From Hyaloraphidium curvatum (taxonomy: Eukaryota; Monoblepharomycota; Hyaloraphidiomycetes; Hyaloraphidiales; Hyaloraphidiaceae), in assembly GCA_025558095.1 (NCBI GenBank), contig JAIVFI010000007.1:62001-126000 (forward strand): a stretch of DNA of 64,000 nt, given 5' to 3'. Positions 48,818-58,801 of this stretch are shown here, one piece after another. Every line of letters begins with the position of its first letter. The first letter of the stretch is position 1. The translations under genes and the position numbers were made by a program. Below the pieces are notes generated by a model. The model saw nothing but the letters and a program-made list of their open reading frames with translations, had not been told where the DNA came from and made no database searches.

Positions 48818-49261
48818 TGTGCCGGCTGGCGCCCGCGATGGCCGGAGTGCGGGCGGTTCGGTATTTCGCCGATGACGGACGGGCGCGGCGAAGCTGGGGA
48901 GCAGGGGACGCCTCGATCACGATCACGAAATCTTGTCGGCTCGGACGCGATGGAGACTCTTGGGGACCGTTAGAGATCATGGGGCGCTGCCATTCAAGCC
49001 TCCTTCTAGCTGGGAGGGCGAGGGGGAGACATCGGGCCGGTGGAAGATGCTGACGGACACAACAGCAAACTTTATGTGCGGCCACCGCGAACGAAGCAGA
49101 CTCGTCTTCCGCAGCTAAAAAGGAGAACTGATGATCGTGGCATCTTGTCCCCGAGCCTCTGGCCGCGGAAAGGTCTTGCCCGCGCGCTTGCCGATCGCCC
49201 TGGCCGCCGCCAAACACGACGACGCGTCGATCCCAGGCGCGCGAATCCACCGCAACCGGAC
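48818..49261. promoter_or_regulatory. divergent intergenic region
   Basis: 444 bp between the start codons of the disordered protein and the renalase-like gene, so both promoters should be here. No specific element recognised. Confidence 0.4.
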
Positions 49262-50720
49262 ATGGCGGCCACTCGGATCCTCATCGTCGGCGCCGGGCTG
49301 TCCGGCCTCAGCGCCGCATCGACGCTCGCGGCGCTGGCGCGGTCCGCGGCGGGGAAGCACCGCCCGTTCGCGGTCACACTCGCGGACAAGGGCCGCTCCG
49401 TCGGCGGCCGTTGTGCCACACGCCGAGTCGGGGAGGCCGTCAGGTTCGACACGGGCGCGCAGCTGTTCCGCATCCGCGACGAGGAGTTCCAGAACGTCGT
49501 CCAGGGATGGGTCGAGGAGGGCACGGTGGACGAGTGGGGCAAGGGCCCGCCGATCGTCGAGGATCTGGCGGGGCTCATGGCGGACTGGGAGGCCGGCAGG
49601 GCACCGCCGGAACCGGGCAGCCAGCCCAAGGAGAGGCTGCCCGACGGGAGCTGCAGGGTCAGCGGGATCGTGGACTCGAACGTCAAGTACTTCGTCAAGG
49701 GGCACGCCGGAATGAACGGCCTCGCCAAGACCTTTGGCGGCTACGCTAGCGAGGGCGGGGCAACGATTTTGACCGGCGTCGAGGTCGGTCCTCCTTTCCC
49801 GGAACGCGCTGGACCAGGATCAGCTGACCGGGCCTCCTGGATCGCTTCTTTGCGTCACCAGATCGACCGATTGGAGGCCTCCGTCGTCGAAACGGGGGCG
49901 AGCGGAAAAACTAAGAAGCCGGCATTCGCGGTCCAGTGGAGCGCGCACGTCAAGTCGAAGCCCGAAGGCGGCGACGTGCCGGACGTGCTTCAGGCGGACG
50001 TGCTCATCGTGACCGCGCCGATGCCGCAGACGATCAGGCTGCTAGACCGCGGCGGCATCACCGAGCACATGGATCAGGTGGCTCGCAGCGCTCCATTCCG
50101 TCGTTTGCTGGGTCTGACTCGGGTTGTCGCAGCGGCTCTTGGAATCCATCAAAGCCGTCACCTACAGCCCGACCCTGGCCTTCCTCCTCCCCTATTCCCC
50201 ATCCTTCCTCTCGTCGCTGGGCCGCACCCCCTTGCCCGCACCGCACTGCTTCGCCGTCCGCGATCCCCGCTCGCCGATCTACTGGGTCGCTTTGCAATCC
50301 CCCCGCCGATCCGGCCATCCGGCCGAGGCCGGCCACCCGGACGGCGCCGTGATCCTGATGAACGCCGACTTTTCGCGGGAGCACTACGAGAAGGACGCCG
50401 GGGAGATCGTGCGCCTCGGGACCGAAGCCCTCGTCGCCGCCGGCATCCCCATCGACTCGGCCGTGGACCTGAAAAAGTGGCGGTACGGTAACATCGCCTC
50501 GGCCGTCGCGGGGAGGAGGTACTCGGTCTCGACGGTCGGGGTGCTGCTGCCCAACGGAACCAAGGCGGGCTTGCCGCTGGTCCTCGCGTCGGACGCCTTC
50601 TCGAGCGATATCAAGGGGTTCGCAGAGCTGGACCCGCAGCTGGGCGTGCAGAGGGCGGTGATGAGCGGGATCGAGGTCGGCAGGTTCATGGCGGGTATGC
50701 TGGGGATCCAGGCACGGTGA
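49262..50720 (+). CDS. renalase-like FAD-dependent oxidoreductase
   Basis: Two exons, 49262-50077 (272 codons) and 50133-50720 (196 codons including stop), joined across a 55-nt intron (CAG|GTGGCT...GTCGCAG, phase 0), giving 467 aa. N-terminal dinucleotide-binding motif RILIVGAGLSGLSAASTLAA (GxGxxG), then LADKGRSVGGRCATRRVGE and FDTGAQLF, the signature of renalase and related NAD(P)/FAD amine-oxidase-fold proteins. The C-terminal exon carries LKKWRYGNIASAVAGRRY and the FAD-closing region LPLVLASDAFSS. Renalases oxidise alternative isomers of NAD(P)H; whether this enzyme does the same is inference. The start at 49262 leaves only four residues before the nucleotide-binding strand. Confidence 0.85.
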
Positions 50721-50767
50721 TGTGACCAACCAAGAAATCTGATTCCTTCGATCCATTCGGGACAGGA

Positions 50768-52915
50768 CTAGAAGTCGTCCTCCGCCCGCCTGCCCACGAT
50801 CGGCCGCCTCACCCTTGCTTCCTCACCGCAATCGGCCGCCCCCGGCCCGCGGCTCCTGTCCACCCTCTTGACCTCGATCCTCTTCCGCACCCCGACCAGG
50901 GTCCCCGCCGCGCTCCGCACCTCGTTCCCGCCCACGTATCCCCTCGCCAGGATCCTCGTGAACCACGAACCCTGGTCCATCGACACGTGCGCGTGGATCA
51001 GGCCCAGCCGGAGGTACAGCACCGCCAGCCCCGCGCGCTCGTCCTCCGACCCGGGCGCCACCACGGGGCACAGCGAATCCAGCGAGCCCTCCTCCCACAG
51101 CAGGTCGCGGCAGTCGAGCAGGTACAGCTTCTCGAGCCCCGGAACCTGGGCGAGCGGGTCGAGGGAGGGCTGCGCGGAGCCTTGGATGACCAGCGTCGAG
51201 GCGCGGGGGAGGGCGGCGAGCGACCAGAGCTTGTCGCCCGGGACGGCCTGCAAGTGGAGGTAGTCCAAGGGGGACAGGCCGGAAAAGAAGGCGGCGAGGT
51301 CGGCGACGGAAATGGTTGCGGAGCAGGTGGCAAGGTCCACGGCGAGGCGCCGCAGGGCGGGGAGGGATTCGGCAGCGAGGAACGGCAGTATCGGGCGGAT
51401 GGGGAAGGAGGCGCTGAGCTGCAAAGATGGGAGGTATGTAGGGGATAAGGCCATGCCGTTGTGGAGGAAGGAAAAGGTGTTGAGGGTCGTAGAGTGAACA
51501 CGGAAGATCGAGGCGAGAAGCTCGGCTGCTTCGTTGGCGCCGGCCAGGGCGCGCTGTGCTGCCGACAGGTTTGCGGGCGGTGCGGGGGCAGCGCTCGCAG
51601 AAATCGCAGTTGAATCTCCATGCGGTGCCGGTTCTGCGGCGAGCTCAGTACCCGCTCCTTCATCCATGGCACTTGCAGACTCGGGGACATAGGGCCCCGG
51701 CGCGTAGGCCTCGTAGAAGAAGGACTCCTCTCCGCTCTGCTCAGCGTCACCGGCCTCCGGGGCAGCCAACGGGTTGAGCTTCCATCTCTTGTCCGCTATG
51801 GCAGGGCCCTCGGCATTCGACCTCCGTCGCTTGGTCAGGCTCGAGCTCCATTTCGGCAACCGGTCCGTCGGCCCCGGCGGGCCGGCAACGTGAGGCGGAG
51901 CACGATCAACGTCAATTGTGCATTCTTCGACGACCAGCTTCTCGAGCCAGGGGGTCTCAGGTTGCCCGGGAGGAGGAGTGAGGAGGTCGACCAGATCTCG
52001 CAGAGCGAACCGCGACGAGATGAGGGTCAGAGCAGCCAACTGCGTCGCTGGCTCGTCAGTCCTTCCCCGGTTTCTCCAGCACCATGCTTTAAGCAGAGCC
52101 AAGCTCGTCCTGTTGGCCGCCTCGAACGAAAAGCCGACTAGCGAAAGCTCCCTCAGCGACGCGCATCCCGCCTGCGCCAGTCCGCCAAGCACGGCGGGCA
52201 GCACGGCCGAAGAATCCGCGTCTCTTCCTCCTTCCGCGTGTCTCTCGCGCGCCCGGCTTCGGGTCTTGCTGTGCCTCACCGCAAGCTTGTTCAGCTGCGG
52301 GAGCGACGAAAGGAGCCGCTTCCACACCGGCCCATAAACCCAATCTTCGCCTGCCCAGCCAATGTCCAGCTCCCTCACAAGCCGGTACGCATCTTGGCGG
52401 TAGCGTGGGACAAGCGGGGATGTCAACTGAAAAGTCAAGTTCGGCAACGAGTCCTGGCTCGAGGAGATAAACGTAGGCACGGACGAGTATAGCAGATCGG
52501 AAGCGTGGACGTGCACGCCCGATGACACAAGAAGAAGGGGGTAGAGCAGAGAAGGTGTCGCTTTGCGGAGCTGCGAGGGATCAAGAGAGTCGACTGTGGG
52601 CGACGGGACCGAAGGCAGATCCCGCGGCGTGTTGGAATAGAGAAGGAAGTCCAGGACGTGCCTGATAACCTCGTTCGGCAGGGAGAGGAAGTCGAAGAAC
52701 GTCTTGCCCGTGTCCCAGGTCTGGGCGCCCTTCTGGCTAGGTCGTCCGTTGGCCCCGACCGCGGGGCCGGGATGGGGCACCGCCGGAGCCGGTGTCCGCG
52801 AGGCAAACGCCTCCTCCAGAAGATCATCGTCCTCCTCGCCCGCAACATAGTTCGGATCGTCCATCGCAGGCCGGCCGGGCCCGCAGGCGGGCTCCGGAGC
52901 AGACGGATCGATCAC
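50768..52915 (-). CDS. F-box protein with leucine-rich C-terminal region
   Basis: Single exon, 715 aa. After an acidic leader (AGEEDDDLLEEAFA) comes FFDFLSLPNEVIRHVLDFLL (about residues 56-75), an F-box. The rest has LRR-like strands (SLRELSLVGFSFE, LAALTLISSRFALRD, LEKLVVEECTIDVD, LRRLAVDLATCSA, LDYLHLQAVPGDK, LEKLYLLDCRDL), split by a disordered, Ala/Pro/Glu-rich insert in the middle. Likely SCF substrate adaptor. Its start faces that of the RNase III gene. An inner Met (MDDPNYVAGE, residue 18) may be the real start. Confidence 0.8.
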   Translation of the reverse strand: MIDPSAPEPACGPGRPAMDDPNYVAGEEDDDLLEEAFASRTPAPAVPHPGPAVGANGRPSQKGAQTWDTGKTFFDFLSLPNEVIRHVLDFLLYSNTPRDLPSVPSPTVDSLDPSQLRKATPSLLYPLLLVSSGVHVHASDLLYSSVPTFISSSQDSLPNLTFQLTSPLVPRYRQDAYRLVRELDIGWAGEDWVYGPVWKRLLSSLPQLNKLAVRHSKTRSRARERHAEGGRDADSSAVLPAVLGGLAQAGCASLRELSLVGFSFEAANRTSLALLKAWCWRNRGRTDEPATQLAALTLISSRFALRDLVDLLTPPPGQPETPWLEKLVVEECTIDVDRAPPHVAGPPGPTDRLPKWSSSLTKRRRSNAEGPAIADKRWKLNPLAAPEAGDAEQSGEESFFYEAYAPGPYVPESASAMDEGAGTELAAEPAPHGDSTAISASAAPAPPANLSAAQRALAGANEAAELLASIFRVHSTTLNTFSFLHNGMALSPTYLPSLQLSASFPIRPILPFLAAESLPALRRLAVDLATCSATISVADLAAFFSGLSPLDYLHLQAVPGDKLWSLAALPRASTLVIQGSAQPSLDPLAQVPGLEKLYLLDCRDLLWEEGSLDSLCPVVAPGSEDERAGLAVLYLRLGLIHAHVSMDQGSWFTRILARGYVGGNEVRSAAGTLVGVRKRIEVKRVDRSRGPGAADCGEEARVRRPIVGRRAEDDF

Positions 52916-53302
52916 CGGCCTGCACCGTGCGGAACCGGCCGCGTCGCTCTATTTACGCGCAATGGGATGGGACCCCCGGGCGGGAGGGAGATCATCGAGC
53001 TGCGCCATTTCCTCGTTTCCGCTCGGCCGCGAAGGAACGTGGTGGCGGCCTTGTCCGGCGGGGTGCCGTGGCGCGGACATCGGGCAGCCGCAACGTCGAC
53101 GCGTTGGAGCAGCCGACCCCGGCTCCATTCCTTCGTCGCGTCGATCTGGAAAGATGCTGTCGCGCATTGTCATTGGCCAGGAACGATACCGACAGCATGG
53201 ACGCGTTCGAGGAACAGATCGGACGACCGGACGCGGAGGTTGTCGTCGTCGACGGCCTCGACGGCCAACGCCAACCTTCCCTTTGCCGGCACGGCACCTA
53301 CC
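52916..53302. other. divergent intergenic region
   Basis: Between the F-box gene and the RNase III gene. An ATG at 53197 opens a different short frame (MDAFEEQIGRPDAEVVVVDG) that could be an upstream exon or an upstream open reading frame of the RNase III gene; I could not find a convincing splice. Confidence 0.35.
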
Positions 53303-54943
53303 ATGCCACTTTCGACCAACACCCGCTTCGTGCCTGTCGAAACGCCGTGGTACGAACCGTGCCGGGTCGCAGCCAAACGACCGGCCAAGCCCCGGCCCTC
53401 GAAGACCGAAGAGAGCCCCTCCGCACCGGCTTCGCAAGAGCTCGAAGGAACTTCTGTCATCATGGAGGATATCTTGTGGCACCTCGACAGCCCAATCAGG
53501 CGGATGCGGGTCCAGGCCATTCGGCGCATCGCCGCCGTCGTCCCATCCGTCGATGAGGCCCTGGTGGATTGGGCTCTCACGGCACCGGGGGACTGGCAGG
53601 TCAGGAATTCGGAGGACAACGAGCGGCTCGAGTTCCTAGGAGATGCGGTCCTGGAGGTGGTCGTCACGGAAACTGTCCACCGCGCCTTCCCTCGCAAGAA
53701 AACCGGATCTCTGCAGCGGGTGGTGGGCCACGTGGTGTCGAACCGGTCTTTGAAAGTGATTTCCCGGGCACTTGAGCTCCATGGGGGTTTGATCTCTGGC
53801 AAGAAGAGGGCCGGAGACGCCGTCGAAGCGCTGGTGGCGGCTGCATACGCCGGTGGGGGTTTCCCGGCAGCGCGGGAGGTCGTCGCTAGGCTCTTTGATC
53901 CGCTCATCGTGGAAGGCGCCGAGATGAAGCTGGTTGGCCTTGACTGGAACGGGATGCTCTTCCGAATTGCGCGTGAACTTGGCGTCGGCGGCATTTCGAT
54001 CGCTGTTCACGATGGCGCCGGCTCCAAGGTCCAGTGCACCATCACCGCCGCCAACGAGAGCCTCCCTTTAGGCGAAGCTATGGCAAAAACGCGTTGGACC
54101 GCCGAGCGGCAGGCGTCCGCGCTCGCCTACCTTGCGCTGTCGAGGAGGAAACCCTGGTGGCCTTGGGAGGCAGCACGTGGTGGTTCCCTTGCCGACCCCC
54201 CGACTCAACCGGCACCAAAGCCGTGGCGCAATGGGAACTCCGCCTTCAGCATCATTTCTCTACTCCAGCGGCTACGCACTGCTCTGGCGCCGATCAACCG
54301 GCAACGTCCGCCTCCGTTCCATCGACGAGATGGATCTAGATGGCCGCAGGCCCGGGGATTGGACTTTGGAAGCATCATGGGCGGCAGTGTGATGCGGTTC
54401 GTTGTCGCCGATACCCTGTTCAGGGCTTTTCCTACGAAAGGACCGGGTTTCATGACCGATGTTCGCCATGATGCCCTTTCAGACTCGTCTATTGAGCGCG
54501 CAGTGCCGCATTTTGCCCGTCTGAAGAGCCGGGGCTTGGAGGTTCTCAATCACAGGGGACTGAAAGTGGCTGTTGCTCAAACCTACGTGTCGGAGGGCAT
54601 TGAAAAGGCGGCCGTTCTTGTCGGACAGGCGTTTGATCCCATGGTTGCCGAAGGGGTGGAAACGAGACTGGTCGTGGACTGGAAAGAGCGTCTTTCGAAG
54701 CTCGAGGCCAGGGACGGTGTGCTGGACCTGGCGATCACCAACGAAGTCTGCAGCGTGTTTGGCGAGACCAGCTTCTTGTGCAGGGTGACGGTGCCGAGCC
54801 GGAACGTTTCGGTGGAAGCCGTGCAGGCCACGCTGGCGGATGCGGAGCGGAGAGCGGCTGCTTTGGCGTACCTGGCCCTGGCGAGGACGGCGAATTGGAA
54901 GTCGGTCTCGATGATTGCTGATCGTGTTGCTAACATCCGCTAA
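53303..54943 (+). CDS. RNase III-type protein with duplicated, degenerate second half
   Basis: Single frame, 546 aa from ATG 53303 (the frame is open far upstream without RNase character). First half: NERLEFLGDAVLEVVV (Glu110, Asp114) and AGDAVEALVAAAYAGGG (Asp172, Glu175), so all four acidic catalytic positions of ribonuclease III are present. This is followed by a double-stranded-RNA-binding-like segment (LDWNGMLFRIARELGVG ... ERQASALAYLALSRR). Second half repeats the plan but is degenerate: GLDFGSIMGGSVMRFVVADT replaces the RLEFLGD helix, LKVAVAQTYVSEGIEKAAVL replaces the D..E helix, and a second RNA-binding-like segment (VVDWKERLSKLEARDG ... ERRAAALAYLALA) ends the protein. The first half should cleave dsRNA; the second probably only supports folding or pairing, a Dicer-like intramolecular arrangement without a helicase. 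Confidence 0.8.
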   Translation: MPLSTNTRFVPVETPWYEPCRVAAKRPAKPRPSKTEESPSAPASQELEGTSVIMEDILWHLDSPIRRMRVQAIRRIAAVVPSVDEALVDWALTAPGDWQVRNSEDNERLEFLGDAVLEVVVTETVHRAFPRKKTGSLQRVVGHVVSNRSLKVISRALELHGGLISGKKRAGDAVEALVAAAYAGGGFPAAREVVARLFDPLIVEGAEMKLVGLDWNGMLFRIARELGVGGISIAVHDGAGSKVQCTITAANESLPLGEAMAKTRWTAERQASALAYLALSRRKPWWPWEAARGGSLADPPTQPAPKPWRNGNSAFSIISLLQRLRTALAPINRQRPPPFHRRDGSRWPQARGLDFGSIMGGSVMRFVVADTLFRAFPTKGPGFMTDVRHDALSDSSIERAVPHFARLKSRGLEVLNHRGLKVAVAQTYVSEGIEKAAVLVGQAFDPMVAEGVETRLVVDWKERLSKLEARDGVLDLAITNEVCSVFGETSFLCRVTVPSRNVSVEAVQATLADAERRAAALAYLALARTANWKSVSMIADRVANIR

Positions 54944-55001
54944 TGGTATTGCGGTTCTCGGCTAGTCCTCGCCGCTGCCCGTCCGGTGATGGGTATTTCT
55001 G

Positions 55002-56690
55002 CTACTCCTCGCCGCTGCTTTCCTCGCTTTCCGATCCGCTCGCCCCCATCCCGGCCCCGGCGCCCGCCAAGAAGTCCAAGAACTGCGGTCCGTGCATTTC
55101 CAGCAGGTTCTGCAGCGCCAGCTGGAAACCGAGCGAGCCCGGGCCGAATTCCCCGTACTCCTCGTCTTCGTCGGATTCCTCGTCAGACTCGTAATCCTCA
55201 TCCGAGTAGTAGCTGTAGCCGCTGTCATCCCCGTACGAGTAATTCTCCGAATCGAGCTCGTCCTCGCATTCGACCACCTCCCACTTGCCGATTCCCGTGC
55301 AGGTGACCGACTCGTCCATCAGAAAGATCCTGACAACCTCCAGGGGCCCGCCGCGGTCCCCGTTCCGCGCCGTCCAGAAGCGCTCCACTGCCGCCCTGAC
55401 CTCGTCGCCGAACTCTTCGTAGTCAATGTCGTACGCCCAGAGGTCGAGGTGCTTGAGTGCGGGCGCCAGCGTCGGGTCGGACATCACCTCGAGCAGCCGG
55501 AACGCCGCCTCGCGGAGCTCCGTTTCGTCGAGCCCGTCAGGGTCTTCCACCCCGGGAACGTGCAGCCTGAGCCTCTCCAGGTTGGTGAACCGGTCGAGCG
55601 CGGCCATGCGGATGCCGTGCGCCAAACGGTGGGCCCAGCGCCAGTCTCCGGCCACACTGAGCTCGACGAGATTGGGGAAGGCGTCGTGGATGCGGCGGAC
55701 GTCGAGGTCCCACACGCGGCCCGTGTAGTACGTGGTCCCGCCGAGGTGCAGGTGCCGCAGCGACGGCAAAGTTACGACCGACGGAGAGCCGATGTCAAAG
55801 AGGTCGCCCATGTTCCACGGGCAGTCCCTCATTCGCAGCGAGAGAGACTGCAAGCGGGGGCAGAGGGTGCCCAGCTTTCGGACCAAGCGGTTGATGTTCT
55901 GCTTCGGAGGTCCGTCCTCGCCGTGCCGCACCATCGAAAATTCAAAGACCAGCTCCTCGAGGTGGGGCATGGGAACAGTCAGGAGGCTGTTGAGCTCGCC
56001 GGCGCGGAGGTCCGAAAGCAGGCTGCCTTCATCCGAAATGATCAGCATCTCAAGGTTGCGCGCGTGCTTGACCGCGGCCCGCAGCAGCTCGGCGCTTCCG
56101 GCAAAGTGGCCGTGCGGGAACACAAGCTTGCAGCTCCTGATGCTCTTGACGCCGAGCGCCTTGGCTTCCTCGTCGACGGCCTTCATCACTGCGATTTGCG
56201 CGCGAAGCGTGCTGGAGCAGCAGAGCGCGAAATGGATGCTGACCCAGAGGGAGGGATTGACCGCCAGCCGGGAAAAGGCGCGCGACACGGAGCGAAGTCG
56301 GGCCAGCTTGCTGCACGGGAGGTGGCCAAGGATCTTGAGCACAAGCTCCGTGGGCAGGTCGCCGAACACGCCGAGGGTCCCGAAAGTAGGCCCCGAGCTC
56401 GTCTTCGGGGCTGCCTTGCCACGTCGTTCCGGCTTGCGTCCCGCGGAAGGACCGGGTTTCGAGCCAGCGGCAGGCCGAGGTTTGCCGAGCGCAGGCACTG
56501 GGGCGGGCACGGCCGGGGCAGGCGGTGCGCCCGAACCCCCGGCAACGGCGTCGACTTCCGCCCGCCCGAGGAGTCCCGGGTTGCTGGAAGATATCCAAGT
56601 CAGCCAAAACTTCGGCCGGGCACGGATCTTCCGCTCGACCTTTCCAGGTGCTCGGTCACGATCCTCGCCATTTCCGCCTCGGATCTCCAC
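55002..56690 (-). CDS. F-box/LRR-like protein with acidic tail
   Basis: The frame gives 562 aa. F-box at about residues 108-150 (VFGDLPTELVLKILGHLPC followed by SKLARLRSVSRAFSRLA). LRR-like strands follow (LEMLIISDEGSLLSDL, LEELVFEFSMV, LQSLSLRMRDC, LRHLHLGGTTYY, LVELSVAGDWRW, LERLRLHVPGVED, LKHLDLWAYDID). The last ~60 residues are an acidic Tyr/Asp/Glu run (YSYYSDEDYESDEESDEDEE), then a short helix. The start is unsure. A splice from AG|GTCGAGCGG (about 56640) to CTTCCAG|C (about 56586) would join a different upstream frame (RNELRSLLKRFRLRGWWRSE ... MARIVTEHLE) to SNPGLLGRAEVDAV. That frame looks more protein-like than the one read through. Expected role: SCF substrate adaptor. Confidence 0.75.
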   Translation of the reverse strand: MEIRGGNGEDRDRAPGKVERKIRARPKFWLTWISSSNPGLLGRAEVDAVAGGSGAPPAPAVPAPVPALGKPRPAAGSKPGPSAGRKPERRGKAAPKTSSGPTFGTLGVFGDLPTELVLKILGHLPCSKLARLRSVSRAFSRLAVNPSLWVSIHFALCCSSTLRAQIAVMKAVDEEAKALGVKSIRSCKLVFPHGHFAGSAELLRAAVKHARNLEMLIISDEGSLLSDLRAGELNSLLTVPMPHLEELVFEFSMVRHGEDGPPKQNINRLVRKLGTLCPRLQSLSLRMRDCPWNMGDLFDIGSPSVVTLPSLRHLHLGGTTYYTGRVWDLDVRRIHDAFPNLVELSVAGDWRWAHRLAHGIRMAALDRFTNLERLRLHVPGVEDPDGLDETELREAAFRLLEVMSDPTLAPALKHLDLWAYDIDYEEFGDEVRAAVERFWTARNGDRGGPLEVVRIFLMDESVTCTGIGKWEVVECEDELDSENYSYGDDSGYSYYSDEDYESDEESDEDEEYGEFGPGSLGFQLALQNLLEMHGPQFLDFLAGAGAGMGASGSESEESSGEE

Positions 56691-56851
56691 CAGCCCCGCA
56701 GCCTGAACCGTTTCAGCAGCGAGCGGAGCTCATTCCGGTTGAGCTTCGGTGTCGTCGTTCGGGAAAAGGCGGCGAAACGTGTCAGGACGCGCGACGGAGT
56801 TCCCCGGTGACGGCGGGCCCCACCTCGGACAGCGGCCTTCCGCCCGCGGAA

Positions 56852-57205
56852 ATGGCTCCCGACTGGACGTCCTGCGCCAATGCAAGGCTGTTTGACGCCT
56901 TTGGCGGCATCTTCGGCTCAGAACGTTCGCGAATCGTCTGTCCCCTTCTGAGACGGACGCGAAATCGCATCCAGTATCCCGGGATCGTCGGCCGCGATGG
57001 GCAGCCCGTGGACCTCGATGGCCTTTACTCTCGTTTTGTGCGGCGCTTCCGCGAACGGATCGCGGTGGCCTGGGCTCTTGGCGTCGCGGCCCAACTCCAA
57101 CACTGGCTTCAGCTGTGCACCGAAGCCGCCGCTGTCAACGCTCCGGCCCCCGCGCCGGTCGCTTTTGGTTTGAATGTAGATGAGGAGCTGATTCTTGGGG
57201 CGTAG
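56852..57205 (+). CDS. hypothetical protein, uncertain
   Basis: 117-codon end of a longer plus frame. From ATG 56852 it reads MAPDWTSCANARLFDAFGG and contains VDLDGLYSRFVRRFRERIAV and ALGVAAQLQHWLQLCTEAA, helical and balanced in composition, unlike the Arg/Pro-rich shadows around it. No domain recognised. It lies between the divergent F-box gene and the MYND-type gene and could be an exon of either neighbour. Confidence 0.35.
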   Translation: MAPDWTSCANARLFDAFGGIFGSERSRIVCPLLRRTRNRIQYPGIVGRDGQPVDLDGLYSRFVRRFRERIAVAWALGVAAQLQHWLQLCTEAAAVNAPAPAPVAFGLNVDEELILGA

Positions 57206-57302
57206 GGGGATTTCTAAGTGTACGGTGGGATTGCTAGCTCCTCATTACGCACTACGCAAATCGTCATTACTACTAAAATCGTCGTCGATTGCATTTCTGG
57301 GA

Positions 57303-58245
57303 ATGTCGAAGAAGGAGGCAGAAGATGCCAGGCGCCGTATGGAGCTCCTTGGCCTTGGGAACCCGGCCGTGGGCCTGCCTGGCGCGTTCCCCGAGGACGA
57401 CGAGGACCCGAGCTTCTCGCGCGTCACGTCGAAGATTCCGAAGGGCTACAAAACATGGTCCATCCCCTCCCGGACTTGGAGGCAAGCTCCATTTTCCTGC
57501 ACCACAGCGTGTACGTCCGTGAAGACGATGGCCACAAGGGTACCAACCTGTACCTTTTCACGCCCAAACCGGCGGCCTCTATCCCCGCGGACGACCAGCT
57601 CACAAAGGCCGCGATCAGGTGCGCGGTCGACGAGGCCAGGAGGCTCAACAAGAAAAGGCGCGTGTGGAGATGTGCCGCGTGCGGCAAGGCCGAGCCACCA
57701 ATGAGCGTCAAGAACACGAAGCAGCAGTACACCAGGCCCGGCGGTGGCTATCCCGACCAATAATTGAACTTGAATGGCCCGTGTGCGACGAATACAAGTG
57801 CTCGCGCGCCGTGGCCAAGATGCAAGAGAGGCAAATTAAGGAGGAAGTTGCGGAGCGAGAGGCCATGGGCGCCAAACCGGTCACGCCCGGTATCCTCTAC
57901 CGGTGCTTGGGCCCGGGGTGCACCAAGATGTTTGCCAGCCGCTCGGAACTGCAGCGCTGCAGCGGCTGCAAGAACGCAGACTACTGTTCGGTCGATTGCC
58001 AACGCGGAGCGTGGCCAGCGGAGTCTGGTCTCACTGATTCCAGGTCGCGCAGCGAATGGTCTCTGATTCCAGGTTGGTTGCTGGAAAGGGACCCGCGGTT
58101 GCCTCTAGGAGCCGACGTTCCCCCGCCGCTGTCCCCCGGGAAGCTTGCCGCGGAGCGGCCCGCGAGCGCTAGCGAGCCCCGCGGCAGCGGGCACGTAGCA
58201 GGCCGCCGCAGGCACGCACGTTCCCCGCCGCTACTTGCCATGTAG
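57303..58245 (+). CDS. MYND-type zinc-finger protein, 3' end abnormal
   Basis: Starts MSKKEAEDARRRMELLGLGN. The first intron is probably 57423-57481 (59 nt, GTCACG...TTGGAG), joining EDPSFSR to ASSIFLHHSVYVREDDG. A second intron near 57705-57790 joins the RVWRCAACGKAEPPMS segment to CSRAVAKMQERQIKEEVAE; its exact ends are not resolved. The MYND finger reads CLGPGCTKMFASRSELQRCS, then GCKNADYCSVDCQRGAWP, giving the first six zinc ligands. The expected last His and Cys do not follow; the frame instead enters repetitive sequence (two copies of a TGGTCTC..TGATTCCAGGT unit at 58026 and 58057) and ends in Pro/Arg-rich residues. Either a final exon was missed or the gene is truncated. MYND fingers bind Pro-rich peptides. 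Confidence 0.6.
58026..58074 (+). repeat. short direct repeat at the MYND break
   Basis: TGGTCTCACTGATTCCAGGT at 58026-58045 is repeated as TGGTCTC-TGATTCCAGGT-like sequence at 58057-58074, with a 2-base deletion. Each copy looks like a branch point plus an acceptor (CTGAT...TTCCAG|GT). Confidence 0.7.
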
Positions 58246-58306
58246 CGCGGAGCGGCTTGGCGAGCGCCAGCGAGCGCGGTGGGTCGGGAGGGGCGGAGCC
58301 CCGACC
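58150..58306. repeat. GC-rich imperfect repeats and hairpin
   Basis: A GCGGAGCGGC...GCGAGCGC(T/C)AGCGAGC unit occurs at about 58150-58184 and again at about 58245-58280. It is followed by an inverted repeat GGTCGGG...CCCCGACC (58282-58306). The nature is unknown; it could be the end of a small non-coding mobile element. Confidence 0.5.
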
Positions 58307-58801
58307 GAGAGGGGAGCAGGCACCAATAACTTTTCGCGGGCAGTTCTTTCCCCCGTGGACGGCCGCCGGCGGCGCGCTGGAAACGGACGTTGAGATGCAC
58401 AAGCATGCTTTTCCTGCAATAGAACCCGTTGGGTAATGCATGGGTAGTGAGATCCCCTTGCGGGGGGCTCGTGGTCCGGTGGTGGGCGGACCCGGGGTGG
58501 AGCGCGCGCCCAACACCCTGCCCAAAACCGGGGCTTCTGACCTCCTCGGCGGCTCCCGGAGGCGGCGGGCACCACCGCGGTGACGGCGCGCGCGTTCCGG
58601 TGGCGGCGGCGGCGCGGCGCGGCACCGGGAGAGGGCGTGGTGGGGGCCGCCCGGCGCGCTCCCCCGTCGGACCTCCCTCACGCCTTGCCCCCTCTGGCGC
58701 CCCTCCCGCTAAGGCACGGTCGACTGCGGTGGACTTGAACATGGCGGACGTGAAGGCGGAGGGCGGCGGGAGGGCTCCGGAGTGGTGGGAGCACGGCGGG
58801 C
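58307..58801. other. gene-free GC-rich region
   Basis: Nearly 500 bp with long Arg/Pro-rich shadow frames and no supported gene. Confidence 0.4.
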
